36,525 bases of DNA from Thalassovita taeanensis (lineage in GTDB: Bacteria; Pseudomonadota; Alphaproteobacteria; Rhodobacterales; Rhodobacteraceae), in assembly GCF_900110775.1 (NCBI RefSeq), contig NZ_FOEP01000022.1:1-36525 (forward strand), given 5' to 3'. The notes under the pieces were generated by a model. That model saw nothing but the letters and a program-made list of their open reading frames with translations, did no database searches and was not told the origin of the DNA. The translations under genes and the position numbers were made by a program. The stretch's first letter is position 1. The number at the start of each line of letters is the position of its first letter. Positions 24,871-33,371 of this stretch are shown one piece after another.

Positions 24871-26268
24871 TCAGGCCTGTTCCGTTTGGGGAGCGGCAGC
24901 TTCCAGCTCTTCGCGGCGCCAGATCCCCAGTAACAACCGTTTGAAGGCGGCATAGGTCTGATCGAATGTCGCGCGACCCCGAACGTAAGTCTCGCGGTTG
25001 AAGTCGCGGTAATCGGCTTCGTAGATGCCCACGGCCTGTTCGCCTGCCTGACCGATCAGGGCGGTAAAATCCTGCCGGTGCGGGCTGAGCGTGTCGCCCA
25101 GATAGGCCTGCATAAGCGCCGCCAGTTCGGCCTGCTGCGCACCATCAAACCGGGTGATCACCGCGCGCACCGCGTCCCATTCGAAATTCAGTTCAGGCCG
25201 ACCAAGAGCACGGGCGGCCATGTTCTCGCCCTCTTCGATGCTGGCGAAAGTGGAATGCAGCATGTCAAAGAAACGGCCCGTCGAGTCGAACTCCAGAAAC
25301 GAGGCCCCCAGCGGCACCAGCAGGATATCCGCCGCCGCCAGCCCGTTGATCGTCAGATAGCCCAGGGCGGGGGGCGTATCGAGAAAGATCAGATCGTATT
25401 GATCCAGAATGCCGTCAGCTTCGAGCGTGTCGGTCAGCGCATCCCACAGTTTCCAGCCCCGCCCCTGCATGCGCCAGACGGGGATCTGGAATTCTGCCCA
25501 ATACAGATTCAGCTGCGCGCCGATCAGGTCGATATTGGGCCAGTGGGTTTTCTGGATCAGCTCGGGCGCGCGAACCTTCAGCGCTTCGGACAATGTGTCG
25601 TCCAGCGGCTTGGGGTCCTCGCCGCGATCAATGCGGGCACGGTTTTCGGCTTGAAGCGCGGCGGCATAGTGGCGGGCCAAAAGCGGGAAAACGGTCTGCC
25701 ATTCATCCTCGACCTTGCCGCCCAAGATTGACGTCATCGATCCCTGACTGTCCAGGTCAATCACCAGAACCTTGTAGCCGTCCAATGCCGCCGACATGGC
25801 CAGATGCGCGGCGGTGCTGGTTTTGCCAACTCCGCCTTTGAAGTTCGCCACAGCCACCATTTTTGCAGGCAGACCTTTGGGGCGGTAGGGGCGGTATTCT
25901 TTGGATTTTGATCCTTCGGCGGCGAAGTGGGTGCGCAGGGCCAGCACCTCGTCCAGGGTGAACCATTTCGCCCCGCCCTGGGTGTCCGAAGCCCCTTGGG
26001 GCAGGTGCGGGTTTTGGCGCAGCACACGGCGGAAATGGGCCTGTGCGACCGGGATCAGATAGCGGGTGATTTCCCATGTTGAAAACTTGCGCAGGGATTT
26101 CTCACCCTTTTCGCTTAACCCCCGGCTGGACAGATCCTGACGACCCAGACGGCAGCGCTCTGCGATCTGGGCGAACCCATCTGATCCGACAGGCTGCCCC
26201 AGTTCAGACAGGGCAGCGTCAGGGTTGATGTTGAAGTATGGAGGAAGAGTCCCGCTTTCGGTTGTCAT
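24871..26268 (-). CDS. parA: Plasmid partition ATPase ParA
   Basis: This 465-residue protein has an N-terminal DNA-binding-like region of about 140 residues (FSTWEITRYLIPVAQAHFRR, then WFTLDEVLALRTHF). The ParA core follows: deviant Walker A NFKGGVGKTSTAAHLA, VLVIDLDSQGSMTSILGG (Walker A'), and YDLIFLDTPPALGYLTINGL (Walker B). The long N-terminus is typical of type Ia plasmid ParA proteins, which repress their own promoter. It is transcribed away from the origin, with parB downstream. A promoter and a 12-bp inverted repeat lie just upstream (26280-26338). Confidence 0.92.
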   Translation of the reverse strand: MTTESGTLPPYFNINPDAALSELGQPVGSDGFAQIAERCRLGRQDLSSRGLSEKGEKSLRKFSTWEITRYLIPVAQAHFRRVLRQNPHLPQGASDTQGGAKWFTLDEVLALRTHFAAEGSKSKEYRPYRPKGLPAKMVAVANFKGGVGKTSTAAHLAMSAALDGYKVLVIDLDSQGSMTSILGGKVEDEWQTVFPLLARHYAAALQAENRARIDRGEDPKPLDDTLSEALKVRAPELIQKTHWPNIDLIGAQLNLYWAEFQIPVWRMQGRGWKLWDALTDTLEADGILDQYDLIFLDTPPALGYLTINGLAAADILLVPLGASFLEFDSTGRFFDMLHSTFASIEEGENMAARALGRPELNFEWDAVRAVITRFDGAQQAELAALMQAYLGDTLSPHRQDFTALIGQAGEQAVGIYEADYRDFNRETYVRGRATFDQTYAAFKRLLLGIWRREELEAAAPQTEQA

Positions 26269-26279
26269 GCTCGGCTCTC

Positions 26280-26309
26280 AATATATCGCTTTTTTGGCAG
26301 TATACGCAA
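26280..26309 (-). promoter_or_regulatory. Probable parA promoter
   Basis: On the minus strand TTGCGT (26304-26309) and TATATT (26280-26285) are separated by 18 bp, 11 bp before the parA ATG. The -35 box lies inside one arm of the inverted repeat at 26303-26338, as expected for autorepression. Confidence 0.55.
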
Positions 26310-26338
26310 AAACACATCACATGTAATGTTTTTGCGTA
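26303..26338. promoter_or_regulatory. Inverted repeat, candidate ParA operator
   Basis: TACGCAAAAACA at 26303-26314 and TGTTTTTGCGTA at 26327-26338 are perfect 12-bp arms with a 12-bp gap. They overlap the predicted parA -35. This may be a ParA operator or a parS-type site. Confidence 0.6.
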
Positions 26339-26429
26339 CATGTAGGCGAGAAACTTAAATCTCTTAGCAAATTCAATAGCTTGAAAATTCTTGAGGGACA
26401 TGTCTGGCTGGCTGTTTAGCGCAGCCAAA

Positions 26430-26665
26430 AAGCTGATGTCGTTATTTTTTATGTTATTTATAAGTTATAGGGATCAGGGTTGTCGAAAATCGCTTTGGAA
26501 ACAAGGGGCTTGATGCGGCAATTTGGAGTTGCGGCGATTCTGAAACCACGTTGAAACGACTCTGAAACCACGCCGAGACGATTCCGAAACCCCGATTGGG
26601 GCGGGCGCCCTGCTGGACGCAATCTGTGGATAACTTTATGCTGGGTGTCACTGAAACCACGAAGC
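26430..26665. other. Predicted plasmid replication origin (oriV)
   Basis: Between parA and repA an AT-rich stretch (about 26440-26472) is followed by iterons (26535-26600 and 26647-26661) and a DnaA box (TGTGGATAA at 26625-26633, consensus on the minus strand). This is the classic layout of an iteron plasmid origin next to its initiator gene. Confidence 0.75.
26535..26600 (+). repeat. Three 22-bp iterons, with a fourth degenerate copy downstream
   Basis: CGATTCTGAAACCACG at 26535, CGACTCTGAAACCACG at 26557 and CGATTCCGAAACCCCG at 26579 repeat with exactly 22-bp spacing, two helical turns. A further copy ACTGAAACCACG ends at 26661, past the DnaA box. They are the likely RepA-binding sites. 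Confidence 0.8.
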
Positions 26666-26723
26666 AGATTCGCTGCCGTTGATCCGGGCCAACCCGGGCG
26701 CGCGCCGCGGGACAGGACAGGCA

Positions 26724-27740
26724 ATGACAGCAGCGGGGCCCGTAGCAGGGACATCAGGGGGGCTTTTGCCCGACCATCACCCGACGACGGATTTTTTCGT
26801 TTGTGATATTTTCGATGCTGCCCCCAAGGATGATATGGGGTCGATGGAACACCCGATGTTTTCGCTGTCCACCCGACCTGACCGGCGCATCCTGTCCTAT
26901 GATCATAACGGGGTCAGCATTCAGGTCACGCCCTCGGTGCGCGGGCTGGCGACGATCCATGACAAGGACGTGCTGATCTATTGCATCAGCCAGTTGATGG
27001 CGGCGGTGAATGCGGGGCGGGCGATTAGCCGGACCGTGCAGCTGAAGGCACATGACTTGCTGGTGGCCACCAACCGCGAAACCAGCGGCGACGGTTATAA
27101 ACGCCTGCGCGATGCATTGGAGCGGCTGGCGGGCACGCGCATCACCACCAATTTTGAGACCGGCGGTCAGGAGGTGACCAGCGGTTTCGGCCTTATTGAA
27201 AGCTGGCAGATTGTGCGCAAGACGCGTGGCGGGCGGATGATCAGCGTGACGGTGACGCTGAGCGACTGGCTGTTTCGGGCGGTGCTGTCGAAATCGGTGC
27301 TGACGCTGAGCCGTGATTATTTCCGTCTGCGCAAACCGCTGGAACGGCGGATCTATGAATTGGCGCGCAAACATTGCGGGCGTCAGGCAGATTGGACGGT
27401 GTCGGTGGATACGCTGCTGAAAAAATCCGGCAGCGCCAGCCCACGCCGGGTGTTTCGCAAAATGCTGCGCGATATGATCGCCGCCGATCTGTTGCCGGAT
27501 TACGAGATGAGCGAAGAGCCGGGCGACCTGATCCGGTTCTTCCGCCGCGATGTGGCGATCGAGCCGGGGCAGGTGCCGGTCCTGTCGCCGCAGGCGCTGG
27601 ATCGGGCGCGCGAGATGCGGCCGGGGGCGGATGTTTACGCGCTTCAGGCGGAATGGCTGGCGCATTGGCGCGCCCGCGGCGCAATCCGCCTTCATGCGCC
27701 CGACAAGGCGTTTCTGGGCTGGTTGGCCAAGCGCAGCTAA
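26724..27740 (+). CDS. repA: Plasmid replication initiator RepA (RPA family)
   Basis: The 338-residue protein shows MEHPMFSLSTRPDRRILSYD near its start, then LIYCISQLMAAVNAG, TNRETSGDGYKRLRDALERL, TLSRDYFRLRKPLERRIYEL and WTVSVDTLLKKSGSASPRRV. These fit the replication initiator protein A family (PF10134) used by RepA-type roseobacter plasmids. The initiator binds the iterons upstream and opens the origin with DnaA. I chose the ATG at 26724, with AGGA upstream; an in-frame TTG at 26679 is possible. It is divergent from parA and parB, the usual order in these replicons. Confidence 0.9.
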   Translation: MTAAGPVAGTSGGLLPDHHPTTDFFVCDIFDAAPKDDMGSMEHPMFSLSTRPDRRILSYDHNGVSIQVTPSVRGLATIHDKDVLIYCISQLMAAVNAGRAISRTVQLKAHDLLVATNRETSGDGYKRLRDALERLAGTRITTNFETGGQEVTSGFGLIESWQIVRKTRGGRMISVTVTLSDWLFRAVLSKSVLTLSRDYFRLRKPLERRIYELARKHCGRQADWTVSVDTLLKKSGSASPRRVFRKMLRDMIAADLLPDYEMSEEPGDLIRFFRRDVAIEPGQVPVLSPQALDRAREMRPGADVYALQAEWLAHWRARGAIRLHAPDKAFLGWLAKRS

Positions 27741-27797
27741 GCGGAAGTCTGCATCTGCGGAAAAGGCGGATGACATTCCGGCATCTGCTTGCTAACC

Positions 27798-27809
27798 ATT
27801 CAGCTGAAT
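27798..27809. promoter_or_regulatory. Small palindrome in the rml leader
   Basis: ATTCAGCTGAAT is a perfect 12-bp palindrome in the roughly 100-bp gap between repA and rmlC. It may be an operator of the rml operon. No convincing promoter boxes could be assigned. Confidence 0.35.
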
Positions 27810-27843
27810 TCATCTTCTTTAATTAATACCAGAGAGACACACC

Positions 27844-28404
27844 TTGGAAATTCTGAAGACCGCACTTGAGGGTGTGCTGATCCTGACCCCGCCGCGTTTC
27901 GGCGACAATCGTGGCTTCTTTTCTGAAAGCTGGAACAAGAAACGGCTGGAGGACGCTGGGGTATATCTGCCTGAGTTTGTGCAGGACAATCATTCCTTGT
28001 CGGCGCAGGTCGGCACGGTGCGGGGCTTGCATTTCCAGTCGCCCCCCCATGCGCAGGGCAAGCTGGTGCGCTGCGGGCGCGGGCGGCTGTTTGATGTGGC
28101 GGTGGATATCCGCAAGGGCAGCCCGACCTATGGCCAGTGGGTGGGTGAGGAGCTGAGCTTTGAAAACGGGCGGCAGCTGTGGATCCCGGCGGGGTTCCTG
28201 CACGGGTTCATGACGCTGACCCCGGATACCGAGATCGTCTATAAATGCACCGATCATTATGCGCCCGACTGCGATGGCGCGGTGCGCTGGGACAGCTGCG
28301 GCATCACATGGCCGCTTGAGGGGATCACCCCGGTGCTGTCGGGCAAAGACGAAGCGGCCCCGTTGCTGGCCGATTTTGACAGCCCGTTTGGGTTTGAGGG
28401 ATAA
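27844..28404 (+). CDS. rmlC: dTDP-4-dehydrorhamnose 3,5-epimerase
   Basis: This 186-residue cupin protein shows [40 protein letters not shown] (His of the active site), [20 protein letters not shown] and [13 protein letters not shown], the standard RmlC pattern and length. It converts dTDP-4-keto-6-deoxyglucose to dTDP-4-keto-L-rhamnose, the third step of dTDP-L-rhamnose synthesis. The start is TTG at 27844, with AGAGAG about 7 nt upstream. rmlB follows after 5 bp. The gene order rmlC-B-D-A heads the operon and directly follows the replication gene. Confidence 0.93.
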   Translation: MEILKTALEGVLILTPPRFGDNRGFFSESWNKKRLEDAGVYLPEFVQDNHSLSAQVGTVRGLHFQSPPHAQGKLVRCGRGRLFDVAVDIRKGSPTYGQWVGEELSFENGRQLWIPAGFLHGFMTLTPDTEIVYKCTDHYAPDCDGAVRWDSCGITWPLEGITPVLSGKDEAAPLLADFDSPFGFEG

Positions 28405-28409
28405 GACGG

Positions 28410-29462
28410 ATGAAGCTTTTGGTGACCGGCGGGGCCGGATTTATCGGATCGGCTGTGGTGCGTCAGGCCGTGGGGCAGGGGCATGAGGTGGTCAACCTCG
28501 ATGCGCTGACCTATGCCGCTTGTCTGGACAATGTGGCCAGCGTGGCGGACAGCCCGCTGTACAGCTTTGAGCAGGTCGATATCCGCGACGCGGTTGCGGT
28601 CGAGGCCTGCATCGCCCGCCACGCCCCCGATGCGATCATGCATCTGGCCGCGGAATCCCATGTGGATCGGTCGATCGACGGCCCCGGCGTGTTCGTTGAG
28701 ACCAATGTGATGGGCACCTATAACATGCTGCAATCGGCGCGCGCCCTGTGGGAGCGTCAGGGCAAGCCCGAGGGGTTCCGGTTCCATCATATCAGCACGG
28801 ACGAAGTGTTCGGATCGCTGCCGAATGATCCTTCGGTGCAGTTCACCGAAGACACGCCCTATGATCCGCGCAGTCCCTATTCCGCCTCAAAAGCCAGCTC
28901 GGACCATCTGGTGCGGGCCTGGCATGAAACCTATGGTTTGCCGATCGTGCTGACCAATTGTTCCAACAATTACGGCCCCTATCATTTCCCCGAAAAGCTG
29001 ATCCCGGTGATCATCCTGAACGCGCTGGCGGGCAAGCCGCTGCCGATTTATGGCGACGGGTCGAACATCCGCGACTGGCTGTATGTCGAGGATCACGCCG
29101 ATGCGCTGCTGACCGTGCTGGCCAAGGGGCAGGTCGGGCGCAGCTATAATATCGGTGGCGAGAATGAGCGGACCAATCTGGAGCTGGTGCAGACGCTGTG
29201 CAGTATTCTGGACAAGCTCAGCCCGCGCGCGGACGCGAAAGCTTACGCGGATCAGATCACTTTTGTGACTGATCGCCCGGGTCATGACGCGCGCTATGCG
29301 ATTGATCCCACCCGTATCCGCACCGAGCTGGGCTGGCGTCCCAGTGTGACGGTGGAGCAGGGATTGGAGAAAACCGTGCAATGGTATCTGGACAATGAAA
29401 CCTGGTGGCGCGCGTTGCAGAACCGCGCGGGCGTGGGGCAGCGTCTGGGCACCAAGGCATAA
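28410..29462 (+). CDS. rmlB: dTDP-glucose 4,6-dehydratase
   Basis: This 350-residue extended SDR shows the NAD-binding loop [13 protein letters not shown] (residues 5-17), [14 protein letters not shown], the STDEVFGSL block with the catalytic Asp-Glu pair, [20 protein letters not shown] with the Tyr-x-x-x-Lys, [20 protein letters not shown] and [16 protein letters not shown]. It makes dTDP-4-keto-6-deoxyglucose from dTDP-glucose. Start ATG at 28410, 5 bp after rmlC, so the genes are translationally close. Confidence 0.95.
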   Translation: MKLLVTGGAGFIGSAVVRQAVGQGHEVVNLDALTYAACLDNVASVADSPLYSFEQVDIRDAVAVEACIARHAPDAIMHLAAESHVDRSIDGPGVFVETNVMGTYNMLQSARALWERQGKPEGFRFHHISTDEVFGSLPNDPSVQFTEDTPYDPRSPYSASKASSDHLVRAWHETYGLPIVLTNCSNNYGPYHFPEKLIPVIILNALAGKPLPIYGDGSNIRDWLYVEDHADALLTVLAKGQVGRSYNIGGENERTNLELVQTLCSILDKLSPRADAKAYADQITFVTDRPGHDARYAIDPTRIRTELGWRPSVTVEQGLEKTVQWYLDNETWWRALQNRAGVGQRLGTKA

Positions 29463-29474
29463 AGGAGAGCGGCA

Positions 29475-30338
29475 ATGAAGGTTCTAGTTTTCGGGGAGAT
29501 CGGTCAGGTCGGTCAGGAAGTGCAACGCCGCTGCGGCGATGTCGTGCTGGAAGTGCGTGGGCTGGACGAGGCCAACTTTGAGAACCCCGAGGCCTGTGCC
29601 GCGTTTGTCACCGCCACCGATGCCGATGCGGTGATCAACGCCGTGGCGTATACGGCGGTGGACAAGGCCGAAGCCGACGAGGCGCTGGCGCTGATGGTCA
29701 ATGGCACGACGCCCGGCGCGATCGCGCGCGCCGCTGCCGCGCGCGGGCTGCCTTTGGTTCATATCTCTACCGATTACGTGTTTGACGGGAGCGGCATTGC
29801 GCCTTTTGCCGTGGATCATCCCACCGGCCCGCTGGGCGCCTATGGCCGTACCAAGCTGGTCGGGGAACAGGCCGTGCGGGCTGCCGGGGGGGCCCATGCG
29901 ATTTTGCGCACGTCTTGGGTGGTGTCGTCCCATGGCAATAACTTTGTCAAAACCATGCTGCGGCTGGGGGCGGACCGCGACAAGCTGACCATCGTCGCCG
30001 ATCAGGTGGGCGGTCCGACCTGTGCGGCCGATATTGCCGATGCCTGCCTGTCGGTGGCGCAGCAGCTGATAGACGACCCGGCCAAGTCGGGCACCTATCA
30101 TTTCTCGGGCGGGCCGGATGTCAGCTGGGCCGACTTTGCGCGTGAGATCTTTGAGCAGTCGGGCACGGTGTGTGCGGTTGAGGATATCCCGACCACTGCT
30201 TATCCCACCCCGGCGCGCCGTCCGCTGAATTCGCGGATGGACAACAGCGCGACCGAGGCGGCATTTGGCATTGCCCGTTCGGACTGGAAGGCCGGGCTGC
30301 GCGATATTCTGGCTGATCTGGACAGCCTCAAGGCCTGA
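29475..30338 (+). CDS. rmlD: dTDP-4-dehydrorhamnose reductase
   Basis: This 287-residue SDR shows VFGEIGQVGQEVQRR (nucleotide-binding loop), NAVAYTAVDKAEAD, LVHISTDYVFDGSG and GAYGRTKLVGEQAV with the catalytic Tyr-x-x-x-Lys, then DQVGGPTCAADIADA. It reduces dTDP-4-keto-L-rhamnose to dTDP-L-rhamnose with NAD(P)H. It starts 12 bp after rmlB with AAAGGAGA just ahead. Confidence 0.94.
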   Translation: MKVLVFGEIGQVGQEVQRRCGDVVLEVRGLDEANFENPEACAAFVTATDADAVINAVAYTAVDKAEADEALALMVNGTTPGAIARAAAARGLPLVHISTDYVFDGSGIAPFAVDHPTGPLGAYGRTKLVGEQAVRAAGGAHAILRTSWVVSSHGNNFVKTMLRLGADRDKLTIVADQVGGPTCAADIADACLSVAQQLIDDPAKSGTYHFSGGPDVSWADFAREIFEQSGTVCAVEDIPTTAYPTPARRPLNSRMDNSATEAAFGIARSDWKAGLRDILADLDSLKA

Positions 30339-30370
30339 GCCAAACAGATTTTAAACAAAGGTATATTCTT

Positions 30371-31246
30371 ATGACACAGCGCAAAGGCATCATTCTGGCG
30401 GGGGGCTCGGGGACGCGGCTGTATCCGATCACGATCGGTGTGTCGAAACAGTTGCTTCCGGTCTATGACAAGCCGATGATCTATTACCCGCTGACGGCGC
30501 TGATGCTGGCGGGCATCCGTGAGATCGCGGTCATCACCACCCCCCACGATCAGGACCAGTTCAAGCGCACGCTGGGCGATGGCAGCCAGTGGGGGCTGAG
30601 CCTGACCTATATCGTGCAGGACAGCCCTGATGGGCTGGCGCAGGCCTATATCCTGGCCGAGGATTTTCTGGATGGCGCCCCCAGCGCGATGGTGCTGGGC
30701 GACAATATTTTCTTTGGCCACGGCCTGTCGAACCTGCTGCGCGAGGCGGATGCGCAGGGCAATGGTGGCACGGTCTTTGGGTACCGGGTGGCCGATCCCG
30801 AACGCTATGGCGTGGTGGCTTTCGATGAGGCGGGCAATGTAACTGAGATCGTCGAAAAGCCCGAGGTGCCGCCCTCGCATTACGCGGTGACGGGGCTGTA
30901 TTTTCTGGATGGCACGGCCTCGGCGCGCGCAAAAGAGGTGAAACCCTCGCCGCGGGGCGAGCTGGAGATCACCACGCTGCTTGAGATGTATCTGGAAGAG
31001 GGGCTGCTGAATGTGAAGCACATGGGGCGCGGCTATGCCTGGCTGGATACCGGCACCCATGGCAGCCTTTTGGATGCGGGAAATTTCGTGCGCACGCTGG
31101 AGCGCCGACAGGGTCTGCAAACCGGCAGCCCCGATGAGATTGCCTTCGATCAGGGCTGGATCACCCCCGAGGCGCTGCGTGCCCGGGCGCAGAAATTCGC
31201 CAAGAACGCCTACGGCGAATATCTGCTGAGCCTTCCGAAGGATTGA
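30371..31246 (+). CDS. rmlA: Glucose-1-phosphate thymidylyltransferase
   Basis: This 291-residue protein shows the nucleotidyltransferase signature ILAGGSGTRLYPIT near its start, then SKQLLPVYDKPMIYYPL, VQDSPDGLAQAYILAEDFL, LGDNIFFGHGLS and EKPEVPPSHYAVTGLYFLD, with GRGYAWLDTGTHGSLLDA near the C-terminus. It makes dTDP-glucose from glucose-1-phosphate and dTTP, the first step of the pathway, and in this family is feedback-inhibited by dTDP-rhamnose. It ends the four-gene rml set. Confidence 0.95.
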   Translation: MTQRKGIILAGGSGTRLYPITIGVSKQLLPVYDKPMIYYPLTALMLAGIREIAVITTPHDQDQFKRTLGDGSQWGLSLTYIVQDSPDGLAQAYILAEDFLDGAPSAMVLGDNIFFGHGLSNLLREADAQGNGGTVFGYRVADPERYGVVAFDEAGNVTEIVEKPEVPPSHYAVTGLYFLDGTASARAKEVKPSPRGELEITTLLEMYLEEGLLNVKHMGRGYAWLDTGTHGSLLDAGNFVRTLERRQGLQTGSPDEIAFDQGWITPEALRARAQKFAKNAYGEYLLSLPKD

Positions 31247-31299
31247 GCGGTGCGCGCTTCGGTGTTGAATGGCTTAGAGTGCTGTGACATTGCAGGAGC

Positions 31300-32271
31300 A
31301 TGAGCAACATCTCTTCTGCTGATCCGATCATCTTTGCGGCGGCGCGTCAGGTTCTGACGACCGAGGCAGAGGCCCTGCACCTGCTGGCGGATCATATGCC
31401 GCCGGATTTCCCCGCTGTGGTGCGGCTGATCCTGTCCACCAAGGGCCGGGTGATCGTTTCGGGGATCGGTAAATCCGGGCATATCGGGCGCAAGATTTCC
31501 GCCACGCTGGCTAGCACGGGCACGCCCAGTTTTTCCGTGCATGCCTCGGAAGCCAGCCATGGCGATCTGGGCATGATCACACCGGATGATATTTGTATTC
31601 TGATTTCCAATTCCGGCGAGACGCAGGAATTGGGCGATGTCCTAGCGCATACCCGGCGGTTTTCGATCCCGCTGGTGGCAGTTTCTTCACGCGATGGCAG
31701 CACGCTGATGACGGCCGCCGATTACAAGCTGTTGTTGCCGCCCGCGCCCGAGGCCTGCCCGATGGGCATGGCACCGACCACATCGACCACGTTGGCGCTG
31801 GCGCTTGGTGATGCTTTGGCCGTGGTCTTGATGGAGCAGCGCAATTTCCAGCCCGAGCATTTCCGCACCTTCCATCCTGGCGGCAAGCTGGGCGCGCAGC
31901 TGGCCACGGTGGCGCAGCTGATGCACGGGGTGGATGAATTGCCGCTGGTCGATATGCAGTCACCGATGGATCAGGTTTTGCTGGAAATGACCTCGAGAGG
32001 GTTCGGCACCACGGGGGTTGTGAAAGATGGCATTCTGGTGGGAATCGTCTCGGATGGCGATTTGCGGCGTCACATGGCGCGGTTGATGGAAAGTACTGCT
32101 GCGCAGGTGGCCACGCTGAACCCGGTCACCGTGCCGCCGACCCAACTGGCTGCGCAGGCGCTGGCGCTGATGAACGAACGCAAAATCACCACGTTGTTTG
32201 TGGTCGAACAGGGCGGAACACCCGTGGGAATTTTGCATCTGCATGATCTGTTGCGCGCGGGCATTGCATAA
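31300..32271 (+). CDS. kdsD: Arabinose-5-phosphate isomerase (KdsD/KpsF-like)
   Basis: This 323-residue protein has a SIS sugar-isomerase domain (VSGIGKSGHIGRKISATLAS, then SEASHGDLGMI and ILISNSGETQEL), the linker FRTFHPGGKLGAQLA and two CBS domains (about 200-320, with GTTGVVKDGILVGIVSDGDL and KITTLFVVEQGGTPVGILHL). It converts ribulose-5-phosphate to arabinose-5-phosphate, the first step to KDO. KpsF is the capsule-locus copy in group 2 systems, and KDO linkers anchor such capsules, which fits KpsMTE here. The Shine-Dalgarno-like AGGAG lies unusually close (1 nt) to the ATG; an in-frame TGA 15 bp upstream excludes an earlier start. Confidence 0.92.
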   Translation: MSNISSADPIIFAAARQVLTTEAEALHLLADHMPPDFPAVVRLILSTKGRVIVSGIGKSGHIGRKISATLASTGTPSFSVHASEASHGDLGMITPDDICILISNSGETQELGDVLAHTRRFSIPLVAVSSRDGSTLMTAADYKLLLPPAPEACPMGMAPTTSTTLALALGDALAVVLMEQRNFQPEHFRTFHPGGKLGAQLATVAQLMHGVDELPLVDMQSPMDQVLLEMTSRGFGTTGVVKDGILVGIVSDGDLRRHMARLMESTAAQVATLNPVTVPPTQLAAQALALMNERKITTLFVVEQGGTPVGILHLHDLLRAGIA

Positions 32272-32376
32272 GGGCGGTCCCGGTGAAAACGGTGGTCCTG
32301 ATCCTCGTCGATCGGATGGGGGCCGAGTTTCACAGCCCGCAGTCTTTGAGGCGCGGGCCAAGAAGGGATTAAGACG

Positions 32377-33279
32377 ATGACAGGGCATACGCAGATTTCC
32401 AATGAACAGCTGTCGGTCTCGGTCAGCGCTTTGGGGGCGGAAATGCAAAGCCTGCAAGACGCCCGCGGCCGCGATTATCTGTGGCATGGTGATGCGGCCT
32501 ATTGGGGGGGGCGGTCCCCGATCCTGTTTCCCATCGTGGGGCGTGCCCCGGATGATACGATCACGGTAGAGGGGCATTCGGCCCTGATGGCGCAGCACGG
32601 GTTTGCCCGGCGCAGCCTGTTCACGCTGCGTGACGCCGGGCGCAATTACTGCACTCATGCTATGACCGACAGTGCGGCAACGCGGGCGGTTTATCCCTTC
32701 GCGTTCCGCCTGTCGGTGACCCACCGGGTGCGCGGGGCCGGTGTGCGGATCTCGGCCCGGGTGGAAAATCTGGATACGCGCCCGATGCCTTTTGGACTGG
32801 GGTTTCATCCGGCGTTTTGCTGGCCCTTGCCGGGATGTGAGGGCCAGCCGCACCGGATTATGTTGAACAACGCGGCCGCGCCTGACATGGCGCGCCTGCG
32901 CGGTGGGTTATTACCTGCGGCGCATCACCCATCACCGTTTGAAAACGGTGTTTTGACGCTGGATCAGAGCCTGTTCGCCGAAGATGCGATGATTTTTCCC
33001 GAAGGGGCAGGCACCGGTCTGACTTACGGGGCGGGAACGGGGACGACTTTGCGGTTTGCCTTTGAGAACCTGCCCAATCTGGCGCTTTGGACGAAACCGG
33101 GGGCACCCTTCATATGTATAGAGCCCTGGCACGGCATGGCGGCCCGTGAAGGGGCCTCGGGCGAGATTTCGGAGCGGCCCTATTCGGTGTTGTTGCCCGC
33201 CGGGGCCGTGCAGGAATTTACCTTATCCGTAAGTTTTCCCGCGTTGTCAGGAAAAATACGGGCCGTGGGTCAGATATGA
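32377..33279 (+). CDS. Aldose 1-epimerase family protein (mutarotase-like)
   Basis: This 300-residue protein has the galactose-mutarotase-like fold signatures: LSVSVSALGAEMQSLQDARG, YLWHGDAAYWGGRSPILFPI, MAQHGFARRSLFTL and MPFGLGFHPAFCWPLP with the His of the active site, then FICIEPWHGMA. It interconverts sugar anomers; proteins with this pattern are also annotated as LacX-like or D-hexose-6-phosphate epimerase-related. It sits upstream of a sugar dehydrogenase and a lactonase, so it may present the anomer that the dehydrogenase oxidises. Confidence 0.85.
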   Translation: MTGHTQISNEQLSVSVSALGAEMQSLQDARGRDYLWHGDAAYWGGRSPILFPIVGRAPDDTITVEGHSALMAQHGFARRSLFTLRDAGRNYCTHAMTDSAATRAVYPFAFRLSVTHRVRGAGVRISARVENLDTRPMPFGLGFHPAFCWPLPGCEGQPHRIMLNNAAAPDMARLRGGLLPAAHHPSPFENGVLTLDQSLFAEDAMIFPEGAGTGLTYGAGTGTTLRFAFENLPNLALWTKPGAPFICIEPWHGMAAREGASGEISERPYSVLLPAGAVQEFTLSVSFPALSGKIRAVGQI

Positions 33280-33371
33280 ATTTCGCGGACCGGGCGGGTG
33301 GCCTAATGATGTGAGGGCAGGCGGGCCGGGGGTGGGGCCAGTCGGAATATGGAATATTGATTTGAGGGCAT

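Noticed and set aside
26754-27776. Minus-strand frame of 340 codons opposite repA
   Set aside because: Antisense of a gene with clear initiator motifs.
32272-32376. Possible 26-residue peptide between kdsD and the epimerase
   Set aside because: Too short, no ribosome site and no recognisable motif.
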